A stretch of 64,000 nt of DNA from Hippopus hippopus (GCA_946811185.2 OX328098.1:41789650-41853649); one strand, 5' to 3'. Numbered from the stretch's first letter, positions 20,099 to 30,380 are shown. Program-made: numbers and translations. Notes: generated by a model from the sequence alone, not told the origin.

Positions 20099-21440
20099 TT
20101 ACTCTTTACCAACGACAAAACTTCAGTTTCCAAAATTGAAGCCATGTAATCTGACAAACTTAAGGAGGCTCATGTAATTGAAATGTCTTTGAAAACAATA
20201 AAAAATCATCAAGGAACAAGGGGGAAATGCTGTTTGCCAGCATTTTCTCCTTTTTCCACAATTATTTCAAAAAGCTTCCTCTTTCAGGGTTGTTACAATT
20301 TTTAGCTCCACTGGCCGAAGGCCAGCGGGCTTATGTCATGGCCTGTTGTCCGTCGTGCGTCCGTCCGTCCGTCCGTTAACTTTTTTTAAAAACATCTTCT
20401 TCTCTGAAACTACCCATCCAATTTTGATGAAACTTCACAGAAATGATCCTGCCATGGTCCTCTTCAGAATTTCTTGAAAGAATTTAATTCCTTCAAAAAC
20501 TCTGGTTGCCATGGCAACAAAACTGAAAAATTTTGAAAATCTTTGAAAATCTTCTTGTCTGAAACCGTAAGGCCAAGGGCTACCAAATTTGGCATGTAGC
20601 TTTATCTAGTGGACCTCTACCAAGTTTCTTCAATTTATAGCCCTGGGGTCAAAATTGGCCCCGCCCCGGGGGTTACAAGTTATACATGGGCTTATTTAGG
20701 GAGAACTTTAAAATTCCTCTTCTACCTAGCCATAGGGCCTAGAGCTACCAAATTTGGCATGTAGTTTTATCTAGTGGACCTCTGCCAAGATTGTTCAAAT
20801 TATAGCCCTGGGGTCAAATTAGGCCCTGCCCGGGGGTAACAAGTTTTACATGGGCTTATGTAACAAGTTTTACATGGGCTTATATAGGGAGAACTTTAAA
20901 ATTCTTCTTTGACCTAGCCATGGGGCCTAGGGCGACCAAATTTGGCATGTAGCTTTATCTAGTGGACCTGTACCAAGGGTGTCCAAATTATAGCCGAGGG
21001 TCAAATTTGACTTCGCTCCGGGGGGTAACATGTTTTACATGGGTGGGCTTATATAGGAAAATCTTTCGCATCTAGCTATAAGGGCTAGGGCTATCAAATT
21101 TTGCATTTAGCTTTATCTAGGGGGTCTCTATCAAGGGTGCCCAAATTGAGAAAAATTTGAAAATCTTCTTGTTTATAACATTCAAGAACTGAATTATTTG
21201 GTATGGAGCTTTATATTGTGGACCTCCACCAGGATTCAAATAATTATAGCTTTGCGATCAAAATTGGCTTTGCCCATGGATCACAACTTTCTCATAGGAT
21301 TAGATAGAAAAATGTTTGCATGTCCTCGTGTTTGAAATCAATTTGCTGAATATTGTAATGTTTGGCTTGTAGTGTTTTTACTTAATAGCCAGTGGAGCGA
21401 TACAGGGCCATCATGGCCCTCTTGTTTGGTAAAGTGTTAA
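20099..21440 (-). mobile_element. M1 MITE split by E4
   Basis: Bases 20099-20299 hold the left part (TTACTCTTTACCAACGACAA, hairpin, TTTCAGGGTTGTTACAATT). The end TTTGGTAAAGTGTTAA resumes only at 21425-21440, after E4. So M1 was already in place when E4 inserted. Confidence 0.65.
20300..21425 (+). mobile_element. E4: AGCTCCACTGGCC element
   Basis: Starts TTTTTAGCTCCACTGGCCGA and ends GCCAGTGGAGCGATACAGGG then CCATCATGGCCCTCTTG, so AGCTCCACTGGC/GCCAGTGGAGC act as short ends. It carries CCGTCCGTCCGTCCG and about four diverged tandem blocks with ACCAAATTTGGCATGTAG(C/T) TTTATCTAGTGGACC. No coding capacity. Confidence 0.7.
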
Positions 21441-21720
21441 GACTTTCCATAAAGGAATGCCAAAATTTGAAGGCAAAGGAAGGAACAGTCATATGTAAAT
21501 GTAGGCAAGAAACATGTTGGAAAAAGGAGCAATTGCTCAAAGCCTAGAAATTATTCTTTTTTCCATGATGTTTCCCCAACTTGTCTGCTAGAATGGCATG
21601 AATGTAATATTTATCTGTGCTGTGTGGTTATGGTTTACCGAGAGAGAGAGAGTTCAATTCATTGACAAGATTGTGGCAAGAGACAAAATTGCTCTTGAGC
21701 TACTTCTCCTGTAGTCACAT

Positions 21721-22440
21721 TTTTAGCTCCACTGGCCGAAGGCCAGCGGGCTTATGTCATGGCCTGTTGTCCGTCGTCCGTTCGTCCGTCCGTGCGTTAA
21801 CTTTTTTTTAAAACGTCTTCTTCTCTGAAACTACCCATCCAATTTTGATGAAACTTCACAGAAATGATCCTGCCATGGTCCTCTTCAGAATTTATTGAAA
21901 GAATATAATTCCTTCAAAAACTCTGGTTGCCATGGCAACAAAACTGAAAAATTTTGAAAATCTTTGAAAATCTTCTTGTCTGAAACCGTAAGGCCAAGGG
22001 CTACCAAATTTGGCATGTAGCTTTATCTAGTGGACCTCTACCAAGTTTCTTCAATTTATAGCCCTGGGGTCAAAATTGGCCCCGCCCCGGGGGTTACAAG
22101 TTATACATGGGCTTATTTAGGGAGAACTTTAAAATTCCTCTTCTACCTAGCCATAGGGCCTAGAGCTACCAAATTTGGCATGTAGCTTTATCTAGTGGGC
22201 CTCTGCCAAGACTGTTCAAATTATAGCCCTGGGGTCAAATTAGGCCCTGCCCGGGGGTAACAAGTTTTACATGGGCTTATATAACAAGTTTTACATGGGC
22301 TTATATAGGGAGAACTTTAAAATTCTTCTTTGACCTAGCCATGGGGCCTAGGGTGACCAAATTTGGCATGTAGCTTTATCTAGTGGACCTGTACCAAGGG
22401 TGTCCAAATTATAGCCGAGGGTCAAATTTGACTTCGCTCA
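21721..22440 (+). mobile_element. E5: near-identical truncated copy of E4
   Basis: Matches 20301-21018 over about 720 bp with only scattered differences (for example GATTG/GACTG near 22210 and GACC/GGCC near 22199), an estimated 97-98% identity. It breaks off after GACTTCGCTC, where E4 continues CGGGG. The shared copy includes the odd internal doublet ACAAGTTTTACATGGGCTTA. Confidence 0.75.
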
Positions 22441-22604
22441 CAGATTTAAAAAAAAAAAATCAACCTTTAAATTGCAAGGGAATGTGCCCTTTTTACAATG
22501 GGGAAAATTTGGTGCAGTCTGACCTTCAACCTGCACTTTCCAACATGTGTTGAAATTGAAATATGTAGATGTTCTTCCAGATGAACATATTCATTTTTTA
22601 TACA

Positions 22605-22862
22605 AGCCTTGCTCTGTGAAAAGGGAGCTAAATGAATCTGCAAAAAGTATTGAACCATGTCAGCCTGAGCAGTCCACACAGTTTGACCTAGTCAAAACTT
22701 TTTGCTGTTAGTCAATTTTCTGTATGTCAAAGGACATTTCTATGCCATGATTCAGTTGGTTATTGGACAAACTGGATTTTATGGATCCATAATTATATGA
22801 TGGCTTGCATGGTATAATGGATCAGAGATGCAATAAACCCTCTTTTGCCAGAGCATGGCTCA
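22605..22862 (-). mobile_element. M2 element, reverse orientation
   Basis: AGCCTTGCTCTGTGAAAAGG at the left and GCCAGAGCATGGCTCA at the right, with ATTATGTGATGG-like and TTGACATACAGAAAATTGAC features in reverse. Confidence 0.7.
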
Positions 22863-22959
22863 TATTTCAATTATGGGCTATGAATTTGTATTAGCAATTT
22901 TTGTACAAAAGTTATTTGATTCAGTGTGTTTACCAACATTAATTTTGTATGTTGATTTG

Positions 22960-23115
22960 ATTACTGTTTCGTTGATGTTATGTGGGAAAGTAGCCAGTGG
23001 CTTGGGAAGATTATTGTGCAAAATACTGGTAAAAGAAACTCCAGGAAAGCATGGAAAAGTGTGCTGGCTGCCACAATATAATTGGAATAATATTGAAATT
23101 GGCATTAAAACAAAT
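22960..23115 (+). mobile_element. SINE tail fragment
   Basis: GGCTGCCACAATATAATTGG, AATAATATTGAAATTGGCAT and TAAAACAAATCA resemble the 3' end of the S2 SINE at 19110-19165. The open frame here is not called as coding. Confidence 0.45.
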
Positions 23116-23344
23116 CAGAGATTTTTTGTCTCTCTCTGAGTAGAAGAAACAGACTTGTAGTAATTTCAAGGCTGTGTTGACCAGAAAACTTTCAAAATGT
23201 TGGAAGACATAGATATGTGATCGGACTGCATGATCTGTGCAGTCTTATCTTAATCTGTAATACCAGTGAAAGCACCTTTAGTTATCCTCCCCATGCTGTA
23301 AATTGTGTACATTGTGATCCAAGGGTAAAAAGTTCTTGTACATT

Positions 23345-23561
23345 TAGTCTTTACTAGATGACAAAATTTCGGGGTTGTCTAGATTCAAAGCATTTTGCAG
23401 ATGACACATTGTGTGACATAGAACTTGAAATTTGTCTATAAAATGATAGAAAACATGAGAGGAAAAAATGCTGGTTACCAGCATTTTCTCCTTTTCCTAC
23501 ATGGTTTTTGAAAATCTGTCATCAGCTCATTAAAACTCATGATTGTTTGGTTAAGGGTTAA
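23345..23561 (-). mobile_element. M1 MITE, minus orientation
   Basis: AGTCTTTACTAGATGACAAA, CATTTTGCAGATGACACATT, a shortened 5' arm (GAGGAAAAAATGCTGGTTAC), then CATTAAAACTCATGATTGTT and GGTTAAGGGTTAA. Confidence 0.7.
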
Positions 23562-23687
23562 TATTTAAAAGTCTGTATGAGAAAAGCTGATTTCTCTTCT
23601 AGTCTCTGTATACTTTTCAAGCATTTAGTATGTAAGCTTCAGATAGTGCATTTGTTTTTCACATAATTATTTGAGGGAATATCTAGG

Positions 23688-23898
23688 AAAAGGGGGTTAT
23701 TGTATCTGCATATTAATACAGATACAGTTTGTCTGAAAACCAGCTGGATCATGAATTAGAATGGTCCTTTATCATGCAAATATTTTTACAAATAGCCAAA
23801 CTTATGGACTAATGTCAGCGTGCACGGCCTGCGTAAGCTGTCATGAGTCCATACTTAATGCAGATGCATTTAACCACCTTTCAACAGAGCACGACTCA
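23688..23898 (+). mobile_element. M2 element, diverged
   Basis: TGTATCTGCATATTAATACA, AACCAGCTGGATCATGAATT, TTATCATGCAAATATTTTTA, ending CAACAGAGCACGACTCA. Confidence 0.55.
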
Positions 23899-24059
23899 TT
23901 TGTTTTAATTACTTATACCTATTTTTCTTGATGTCTATAATTGTTCAATAAATTATGGCCGTACTAACATTTCTGTTCAGTCTTTTTGATAAATGTGTCA
24001 TTTAGAACACAGAACCTTTTTTAAGGTTTTACATCAGGAAACAAGGTTTCAACAGATAA

Positions 24060-24200
24060 GCCAAGCCCCTGTAGTTCAGTCAGTAGCATACAGGACTTGA
24101 GACCAGGAGGTCACTGGCTTGAATACCTGGCTTGGCTATTTGCTGAGGATTGATGACAGTCATTGCAACAGGACTCATTCCTCTGTCCCAAGGGCTACAA
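24060..24200 (+). mobile_element. tRNA-derived SINE head
   Basis: CCCCTGTAGTTCAGTCAGTA (box-A-like) and GGTCACTGGCTTGAATACCT (box-B-like) followed by TGATGACAGTCATTGCAACA. It is degenerate and not a tRNA gene. Confidence 0.5.
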
Positions 24201-24224
24201 ATTTAACAATCTTACTACAGGTCA

Positions 24225-24520
24225 AATACATAGAGCTACATGCAAAATTTTGAAGACCTAGATCTCATGGTTGGGAACCAGAAGATTTTTCTAAGTTTTC
24301 AGTTAAATGAGCCCATGTAAAGCTTGTGATCTCAGGGGCAGGGCCAAATTTTGACTCCAGTGCTATAATTTAGACAATCTTATAGTATCTGCTTACGAAG
24401 TTTTAAAAGGCATCCAGATCATTGCCTTAGAGAATGAGTTAGAGTGCTTCCTTTTTGTCATGTTTTCATGCCTATCTTACTGTATTTAGAGTGCACTGTA
24501 TGGATCTGCTTGTCCATTTT
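24225..24520 (-). mobile_element. Old reverse fragment of the E4 family
   Basis: GCCCATGTAAAGCTTGTGAT, GGGGCAGGGCCAAATTTTGA and CTCCAGTGCTATAATTTAGA are the reverse complement of E4 landmarks (GGGCTTATTTAG, GGGGTCAAAATTGGCCC, ATTATAGCCCTGG). Confidence 0.55.
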
Positions 24521-25154
24521 GTTCACTTCATTATGTCACATCATTAAGTCTAAGGTAGACTTCAGAGTTTTAATGACCCTGCGAGATAAATTTTGAAACC
24601 ATTTTGCCACAATGTTCTCTGCTCTTTCAAAGATCTAATCATTTGAGCTACATTTATTTTATATGAAGGTGTCTTAAACCTTAGTGCAAAGAAAACAAGA
24701 GCACCTCATACTGGTGCCAAACCTTGGCTGCCCTTGCTTGATTTTCAGTGAAAATTTTAAATAAAAAAAAAAAAAGGGGGCATTACTGTGTCATAATTAC
24801 TTTGATGGTTATCAGCTCATGTTGTATGGGTTCTGCTTTTGATAATTGAGAACTAGTCCGAGTTTGAGGTACCAGTAAATATCTTAAGTAATAATAGAGA
24901 TGTTAAAAAAATGCCAAAGTTTTTGCACAGCCATGCTGACAACAGGGCTAGAGCAATACCTTGATGTATTCTTCGAAAACAGCCGAGTGAATAGGGATAA
25001 AAACTACCGGTAGGTAATCCCCTGATCAGGACTAAAGTTATACTGGAGAGGAATCAAGGGAAATAACCCAAAGAATACCCTGGGCCACTTTGGATCAACA
25101 ATCTATTAGCCAAACAAACGTTTATTGAAACTACAACCTGTATTTGATTACAAT

Positions 25155-25160
25155 TTTATT
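25155..25160 (-). promoter_or_regulatory. Polyadenylation signal AATAAA for the DSN1-like gene
   Basis: On the minus strand CTAATAAAATTGTAATC lies about 145 bp past the TGA at 25305-25303. It is the first AATAAA downstream of that stop that I can see. Confidence 0.5.
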
Positions 25161-25302
25161 AGTTACACAAGTTAACACATTTCAAAAACAAAGAAGCACC
25201 ATACACAGGTGTTTTTAAAAAAATTATCAAATAATAACTCTCAAAAATGCAATTTTGGTCCACAACTACACAAATAAAACTTTAAACATACCGAAGTAAC
25301 TG

Positions 25303-25307
25303 TCAGC
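25303..25307 (-). CDS. DSN1-like kinetochore protein, last exon (Ser split codon plus stop)
   Basis: On the minus strand the acceptor TTGGAAAAAG-GTGCAATT... is not used; the usable one is AAAGTTTTCCTTAG|GCTGAC. The first two bases GC complete a serine codon with the A left by the 27519 exon, and TGA follows. So this exon encodes only part of one residue and the stop, with a 3' UTR of about 150-170 bp to the AATAAA. Phase and polyadenylation support it, but with so little coding sequence the evidence is indirect. Confidence 0.55.
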
Positions 25308-25421
25308 CTAAGGAAAACTTTGTTGGAAAAGGTGCAATTTCCTTTTCTTCAAATGTTGCCCCTTAGATTTGTAACAGTACTTGGGAGGTTTAAAATAAGC
25401 CTGTTCAGTAATGGTTATCTA

Positions 25422-25651
25422 TTAACCCTTTACCACATAATGCTGACTTTTAACGACCTTGGGAAAGAAGCCTTTTGAAAACATTGTGGGAAAAGGAGAA
25501 AATGCTGGTAACCAGCATTTTCTTCTTTTCCCACAATGTTTTTTTACCCAATCAAAGAAAAATTGCACCATGTGAGCCACATTGAAATTGTCCTCTGCGA
25601 ATGCTTTCAATTTGGAAAAGGCTAAAATTTTGTCATCTGGTAAAGGGTTAA
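25422..25651 (+). mobile_element. M1 MITE, near-consensus
   Basis: TTAACCCTTTACCACATAAT, GACTTTTAACGACCTTGGGA, a strong hairpin, CTCTGCGAATGCTTTCAATT and CATCTGGTAAAGGGTTAA. TTAA at both ends. It lies in the last intron of the DSN1-like gene. Confidence 0.85.
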
Positions 25652-25734
25652 TCCTGACCTAATTTCTCCACATCCTTCCTGTAACAACGTAATATGGAAT
25701 ACTGAATATCCCACTATGTAAATATATTTAAAGA

Positions 25735-25960
25735 TTCATCCCTACATCCAGAGTTTTAACGACCCTGAAAAAGACAGCTTTTGAAAACACTGTCGGGGGA
25801 AAAAAAGAAAATGCTGGTAACGAGCAGTTTCTCCTTTTCCCACAATATTTTCTAAACCTATCATAGAAATATCCCATCCTTTTAATCGTATTTGACTTGT
25901 ATGCTGCAACTGCTTTCAATTTGGACAAATCTAAAATTTTGTTGTCTAATAACTAGTTAA
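25735..25960 (+). mobile_element. M1 MITE, plus orientation (subfamily variant)
   Basis: CCAGAGTTTTAACGACCCTG, hairpin centre CTGGTAACGAGC, then CTTTTAATCGTATTTGACTT and TTGTTGTCTAATAACTAGTTAA. The same right-end variant recurs at 33330-33409, so it defines a subfamily. Shares TTAA 25957-25960 with the next copy. Confidence 0.75.
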
Positions 25961-26185
25961 CTCTTTACCAAACATTCCTGGATTTTAATGACCCTATGAA
26001 AGAAGCCTTTTGAAAACATTGTGGGAAAAGGAGAAAATGCTGGTAACCAGCATTTTCTTCTTTTCCCACAATGTTTTCTACTCTATCATGGACAAATTCT
26101 GCCATTTGAGCCATCTTTAATTTGTTGTCTGCAAATGCTTTCAATTTGGACCAGTCTAAAAGTATGTCATTTGGTAAAGAGTTAA
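25957..26185 (+). mobile_element. M1 MITE, plus orientation
   Basis: TTAACTCTTTACCAAACATT, GAAAGAAGCCTTTTGAAAAC, a near-perfect hairpin, TTGTTGTCTGCAAATGCTTT and TTTGGTAAAGAGTTAA. Confidence 0.85.
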
Positions 26186-26349
26186 GGTTAGGTTGGAGTG
26201 AAATCCTCCACTGAGGGTAAGTCTAAAATATTCTGTATTGTTTGTCTTGGGCTACTCAAGTATTGTTCCTTTTCAACTGAAATTAAAAAGTAAACAAAGT
26301 CAAATAACCTTACATTATTACTAGGCGACAAAATTTTAGACTTGCAGAA

Positions 26350-26575
26350 TTAACTCTTCACCAGCTGACAAAATTTTAGACCTGTCCGAAGTCGAAGCAT
26401 TTACAGATGATAAATAATTTGTGGCTCAATTTTTGAGATATGTTTATGAAAGGGTAGAAAACATTGTGGAAAAAAGGAGAAAATGCAGGTTATCAGCATT
26501 TTCTGCTTTTCCTGCAATTTTTTCAAAAGTTTTCTTCTACAAGGTCATTAAAAGACCAGTCTGAACAACCCTTAG
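26350..26575 (-). mobile_element. M1 MITE, minus orientation
   Basis: TTAACTCTTCACCAGCTGAC, CATTTACAGATGATAAATAA, hairpin centre GGTTATCAGC, then CAAGGTCATTAAAAGACCAG. Preceded by a 20-base left-end duplicate (CTAGGCGACAAAATTTTAGA). Confidence 0.7.
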
Positions 26576-26750
26576 AATGAAAGCTGTTGAAAACATTGTA
26601 CAAATGGAGAAAATGCTGGTAACTAGCATTTTCTCCGTTTCCCACAAACCTTCAAAAGACATCACATTGTCTGAGTTATATGAAATTTGACATCTGCAGT
26701 GGCTTTCAATTTGGATGAATCTAAAAATTTGTCATGTGGGAAAGAGTTTT
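26570..26750 (+). mobile_element. M1 MITE, plus orientation
   Basis: GAATGAAAGCTGTTGAAAAC, CTGGTAACTAGC, GTGGCTTTCAATTTGGATGA and CATGTGGGAAAGAGTTT. Confidence 0.65.
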
Positions 26751-26754
26751 ATGA

Positions 26755-26900
26755 TAGAATTTGTCATTTCATGGATAGAAAACATAGTGGAGCAAGAAGA
26801 AAATACTGGTCACTAGCATTTGTTCTTTTTCCAACTCTATTTTAAAAAGCCCTCTTTTTTGAAACTCATAACCTAATGGCAAAATTTTAGACTTGTCTAA
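26755..26900 (-). mobile_element. M1 MITE fragment
   Basis: GATAGAAAACATAGTGGAGC, ACTGGTCACTAGCATTTGTT and CTTTTTTGAAACTCATAACC. Both outer ends are missing. Confidence 0.5.
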
Positions 26901-27097
26901 ATTCAAAGCTGTTTTCTTTACCCAAATCAAAATTTTAAAAACTGATTCCAATTATACTTTTGTACACATTCGTAATTGTAGTCTTATGATAAAATATAAT
27001 TAAAGATGCTGTACATGAAATAATGTAAAAACATTGTGACAAGAGTAGAAACTGCTCATAACAAGCATTTTCTTCTCTTGTGATTATGAAATACGGG

Positions 27098-27327
27098 TTA
27101 ACTCTTTCACAGACGACAAAAGCTTTGGACTTGTCCAAAATGAAAGCATTTGAAGGCAACGAATAGAGCTGTTCAAATGCTTGAATTCATCTTCGAAATA
27201 AAGGAAAATATTGTAAGAAAAGGAAAAAATGCTTGCTACCTGCATTTTCTCTTTTACCCACAATATTTTCAAAAGCTTTACTCCATTAGGTTGTTTAAAA
27301 CCTTTTTGGCTGTTTGTTAAAGCCTTA
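27098..27327 (-). mobile_element. M1 MITE, minus orientation
   Basis: TTAACTCTTTCACAGACGAC, GAAAGCATTTGAAGGCAACG, hairpin centre TTGCTACCTGC, then TTAGGTTGTTTAAAACCTTT and GTTTGTTAAAG. Confidence 0.7.
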
Positions 27328-27329
27328 TA

Positions 27330-27482
27330 GTATCTGTTTAGGAAGAAGGCCTTTTAAAACATTGTGGGAATAGGAGAAAATGCTTGTTACCAGCATTTTC
27401 TCCTTTTCCACCAATGTTTTAAAGGGCCTTTTTCTTCAGGGTCATAGGAAAAAAAAAAAAAATTATATTGTAAAAGGGTTAA
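27330..27482. mobile_element. M1 MITE, fully symmetric form
   Basis: Here both sides of the hairpin are the left flank: GGAAGAAGGCCTTTTAAAAC on one side and GTTTTAAAGGGCCTTTTTCT then TCAGGGTCAT on the other. The element is an extended palindrome (about 55 bp per arm) ending in TTGTAAAAGGGTTAA. It differs from all neighbours. Confidence 0.65.
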
Positions 27483-27518
27483 GCTTTTCCCCATATCATG
27501 TAGAGTAAAAGAACTTAC

Positions 27519-27609
27519 TATGTAATGACTTCAATAACTTTTCATATGTAGCTGCCTGCTCTATTGATTTCTGTTCCACCTTATGCAATGTTTTTTCAAG
27601 ATCAGCTGC
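27519..27609 (-). CDS. DSN1-like kinetochore protein, exon 7
   Basis: Acceptor TTGAAATTGCAG|GCAGCT, donor CATTACATA|GTAAGT; 91 bp, phase 0 in, phase 1 out, 30 residues. The peptide is a heptad-rich helix (LEKTLHKVEQKSIEQAATYE). By memory it matches the C-terminal helix of vertebrate DSN1, which contains a similar run of Leu, Gln and Glu. It joins in phase to the exon at 29266. Confidence 0.75.
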
Positions 27610-28139
27610 CTGCAATTTCAACCATTGAGGTCAAATAATTTTCCAACACAGTTATTCCAATCCATGAATCACACACAAAATTATTCCAATCAATGTTTTT
27701 TGAAAGCATCCTGGAAAAATGCAAGAAAAAGCTCGCAACTAGTATTTTCTGCAGTGTTACAATGTTTTGTACCCCATTCAAAGATATGACTTATTAATTT
27801 GAGCCACATTTGAATTACCAAATACATGTACTTTCAAACCTATACTCTAAGACAATCAAAGGGAAGTAACAGTGTTTATAATGGAGTTTAACACCGTTTT
27901 AACAGCCTAGATCATATCACGACAATCAATGTACACAATGAAGCATGTCTTTCCTGACTCTCTTACACCAGTACTGACACAACATTCTCTCTAAGTCACT
28001 GACAACTTTTTTTTTCTCATGCATCAGAGGTGAGAGGCGAAAAATCACAGAAAGAATGTTTGCCTCAACCGGGTACTGAACTTCACACGTGGAAAGTAAG
28101 AAAATAATTTCTCATTGCAGGGTGTATTTGTTTGTTTTT

Positions 28140-28365
28140 TCACATATTCATTGTCATCCTAGATGACAGTGCAGGAAATAGAATGAAACCAATCCCAGTT
28201 CTTTAACATGCTCAGAGTGAAGCAATCGTCACACAGGACCTCGGTTTAACGTCTCATCCAAAAGACTGTTAGTGATTTGAGATGGCCAGCCATGGGGATC
28301 AAACCCACACCCTCAAGAGGCCAGAGATTTGACGTTCATGAGTCCCCTGAGGTTTTGAGGCTGGT
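28140..28365 (-). mobile_element. S1 SINE fragment (reverse)
   Basis: GACCTCGGTTTAACGTCTCA, GATGGCCAGCCATGGGGATC and AAACCCACACCCTCAAG match the S1 copies at 3333 and 43600. The tRNA head is cut at its 5' end. Confidence 0.6.
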
Positions 28366-28384
28366 CTATGCAGGGGTGTCTTTT

Positions 28385-28493
28385 CATTTAAGTTCCATTT
28401 AAGTTTCATAACAATCCCAAATTTTAATAGCATTTTTGCTTTTTCCCACAATGTTTTCAAAGCCTTTTTTTCCATTGTGTGGTAAAGGGTTAA
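28385..28493 (-). mobile_element. M1 MITE, half copy
   Basis: One arm only: GCTTTTTCCCACAATGTTTT, then CATTGTGTGGTAAAGGGTTAA. The TTAA is shared with the next fragment. Confidence 0.55.
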
Positions 28494-28605
28494 CTCTTTA
28501 CCAAATGACAAACTTCTAGGTTTTTCCAATTTCAAAGTAAATGGCTGAAAACACAGATTTGCTTTTGAAAGGGTAAAAAACATTGAGATTGTGTGGTATA
28601 TGTTA
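28490..28605 (-). mobile_element. M1 MITE, half copy
   Basis: TTAACTCTTTACCAAATGAC, GTTTTTCCAATTTCAAAGTA, then GGGTAAAAAACATTGAGATT and TGTGTGGTATATGTTAA. The hairpin is missing. Confidence 0.55.
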
Positions 28606-28611
28606 ACCAAA

Positions 28612-28810
28612 TGACCAATATACCTGTTTGAAAGCATATGCAGAGGACTAATCACATATGTGAGAAAAGATGGATTCACCTTCGAAAGGATAGAAAATAT
28701 TGTGGGAAAAGAAGAAAATGCTGTTTACCAGAATTTTCCTCTTTGCCCACCATGTTTTCAACAGCTTTTTTCTTAGGATTATTAAAATCCATATTGCGCT
28801 AGGAATTAAC
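28612..28810 (-). mobile_element. M1 MITE, minus orientation
   Basis: ACCAAATGACCAATATACCT, GCATATGCAGAGGACTAATC, hairpin with GTTTACCAGAATTTTCCTCT, then TTAGGATTATTAAAATCC. Confidence 0.6.
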
Positions 28811-28984
28811 ACAAGTAGACTCTTTGCCAGGTTTAACAGGATCAATATGTACAGAGGTTCCATCCATGAATACACTCTCTTGTTGCAAATGGAAAAACTG
28901 CATATTACAAACATTTCTCTTTTTGCCACAATATTTTTGAAAAGGGGGTCATCTACATAAGGTTATCTGCACATGGTACATGTA

Positions 28985-29226
28985 TTAACCCTTTAGCACA
29001 CAAAGAAGATTTAACAAACTTGAGGAAGGAGGCATTTGAAAACATTGTGGGAAAAGGAGAAAATGCTTGTGACCAGCATTTTCTCATTTTCCAGCGATCT
29101 CATCTACTCTTTGAAAGACAATTTCCTCTATTGCAGCCACATTCAATTTGTCATAATATTATGCAAATGTTTTCAGTTTGGACCAGTCTAAAATTTTGTC
29201 ATTTGGTAAAGCTGGTAAAGAGTTAA
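28985..29226 (+). mobile_element. M1 MITE, plus orientation
   Basis: TTAACCCTTTAGCACACAAA, TGAGGAAGGAGGCATTTGAA, hairpin centre TTGTGACCAGC, CAAATGTTTTCAGTTTGGAC and TAAAGCTGGTAAAGAGTTAA. It ends 40 bp from exon 29266-29396. Confidence 0.75.
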
Positions 29227-29265
29227 GTACACTATTGATATGACAACATTATTATATGAACATAC

Positions 29266-29396
29266 CAGTAAATGACTCTTTTTCATAACATCTGTCACTT
29301 GTTTGGCAAGGTCCTCCAAATCGTCCATTGGGTATAAGTACTCTTCTGGAATTTCATCCTTCATCGTGACATCATTTTCAGAAAGTACTGTTTTGT
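29266..29396 (-). CDS. DSN1-like kinetochore protein, exon 6
   Basis: Acceptor TTCAGCATTGCAG|ACAAAA, donor TTACTG|GTATGT; 131 bp, phase 1 in, phase 0 out, 43 full codons. The peptide runs KTVLSENDVTMKDEIPEEYL then YPMDDLEDLAKQV, mostly acidic with a Pro-Glu-Glu-Tyr-Leu turn before a helix. Vertebrate DSN1 has a comparable turn (VKVEPMTYL) before its last helix, by memory. The exon lies between two M1 copies, 40 bp from one of them. Confidence 0.75.
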
Positions 29397-29457
29397 CTGC
29401 AATGCTGAATGCAAAATGTGTTCCGTAAACTATTGGATTATTACAGGTTTACAACTC

Positions 29458-29664
29458 TCATCCCAAACACTAAATTTAGACTAACCCATATTGAAAGCAT
29501 TTGCAGATTGCAGATCAAACATGGCACAAAGTACCAGTAGTTTTTAATAGGGCAGACAACATTGAGGGAAAATGGTCACCAGCATTTTCTCCTTTTCCTA
29601 CATTGTTTTCAAAAAGCTTCCTCTTTTGAGTTGTTAAAACTTTGGATTTGTGGTACAGGGTTAA
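29458..29664 (-). mobile_element. M1 MITE, minus orientation
   Basis: CATCCCAAACACTAAATTTA, GCATTTGCAGATTGCAGATC, a deleted 5' arm, ACCAGCATTTTCTCCTTTTC, GAGTTGTTAAAACTTTGG and GTACAGGGTTAA. The terminal TTAA is shared with the next copy. Confidence 0.7.
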
Positions 29665-29865
29665 CTCTCTAACAGACTACAAAATTTTGACTTATCTAAA
29701 TGGAAAGCATATGCAGATGACAAATCAAACATTGCTCAAACCGTGAAAAGTGTCTTTGAAAGAACAGAAAATATTTTGGGAAAAGATGAAAATGCTGGTC
29801 ATCAGCATTTTCTCCTTTTTCCAAAAACTTCTCAAAAGCCTTCCTCAATCCTTACTTTTAATGAT
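29661..29865 (-). mobile_element. M1 MITE, minus orientation
   Basis: TTAACTCTCTAACAGACTAC, GCATATGCAGATGACAAATC, a hairpin around CTGGTCATCAGC, then a run into the next copy. Confidence 0.65.
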
Positions 29866-30020
29866 CAAGGGCTTTCGAAAACCCTTTTGGAAAAGAAGAA
29901 AATGTGTTTTCTTTTTTTTCCTAAAATGTTTTCTACATTTTCAAAGACAAATCCCACAAATTAAGCCACAAATTCCCTCAATTTGGACAAGTCTAAAATT
30001 TTATCATTTGGAAAAGTTAA
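29866..30020 (+). mobile_element. M1 MITE, partial
   Basis: CAAGGGCTTTCGAAAACCCT, TTTTTTTTCCTAAAATGTTT, CTCAATTTGGACAAGTCTAA and TTTGGAAAAGTTAA. The hairpin loop region is deleted. Confidence 0.55.
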
Positions 30021-30096
30021 CTAATTTTTTTCTGGAATAAATTTTCAGAAGACAATATTTGAAACATCCATATGAAATACACAAAACCAAAATGAA

Positions 30097-30322
30097 TTAA
30101 CTCTTTACCACACAACAAAGTTTTAGACTTATGTAAATGAAAATAAATGCAGACATCAAATCATATGTTGCTCATGGGATGGGATTTGTCTGAGAAAGGT
30201 CAGAAAAGATTGCGTGCAAAGGAGGAAATATAGATTCTTGGCATTTTCTTCTTTTCTCACAATGTTTTCAAAAGCTTTCTTTCTCAGGGTCGCTTAAACT
30301 TTGGATTGTACTGGATATGGTT
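30097..30322 (-). mobile_element. M1 MITE, minus orientation
   Basis: TTAACTCTTTACCACACAAC, AAATGCAGACATCAAATCAT, a diverged hairpin (GATTCTTGGCATTTTCTTCT), then AGGGTCGCTTAAACTTTGGA. Confidence 0.7.
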
Positions 30323-30380
30323 GAGGTTCACTTACATAAAATGCATCAAAACATTATTGCAATATGGCTTGCAACACCCA

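Noticed and set aside
22855..23139. 94-codon plus-strand open frame with hydrophobic start
   Set aside because: The 3' half is SINE tail and the 5' half follows an M2 element; no support as a membrane protein.
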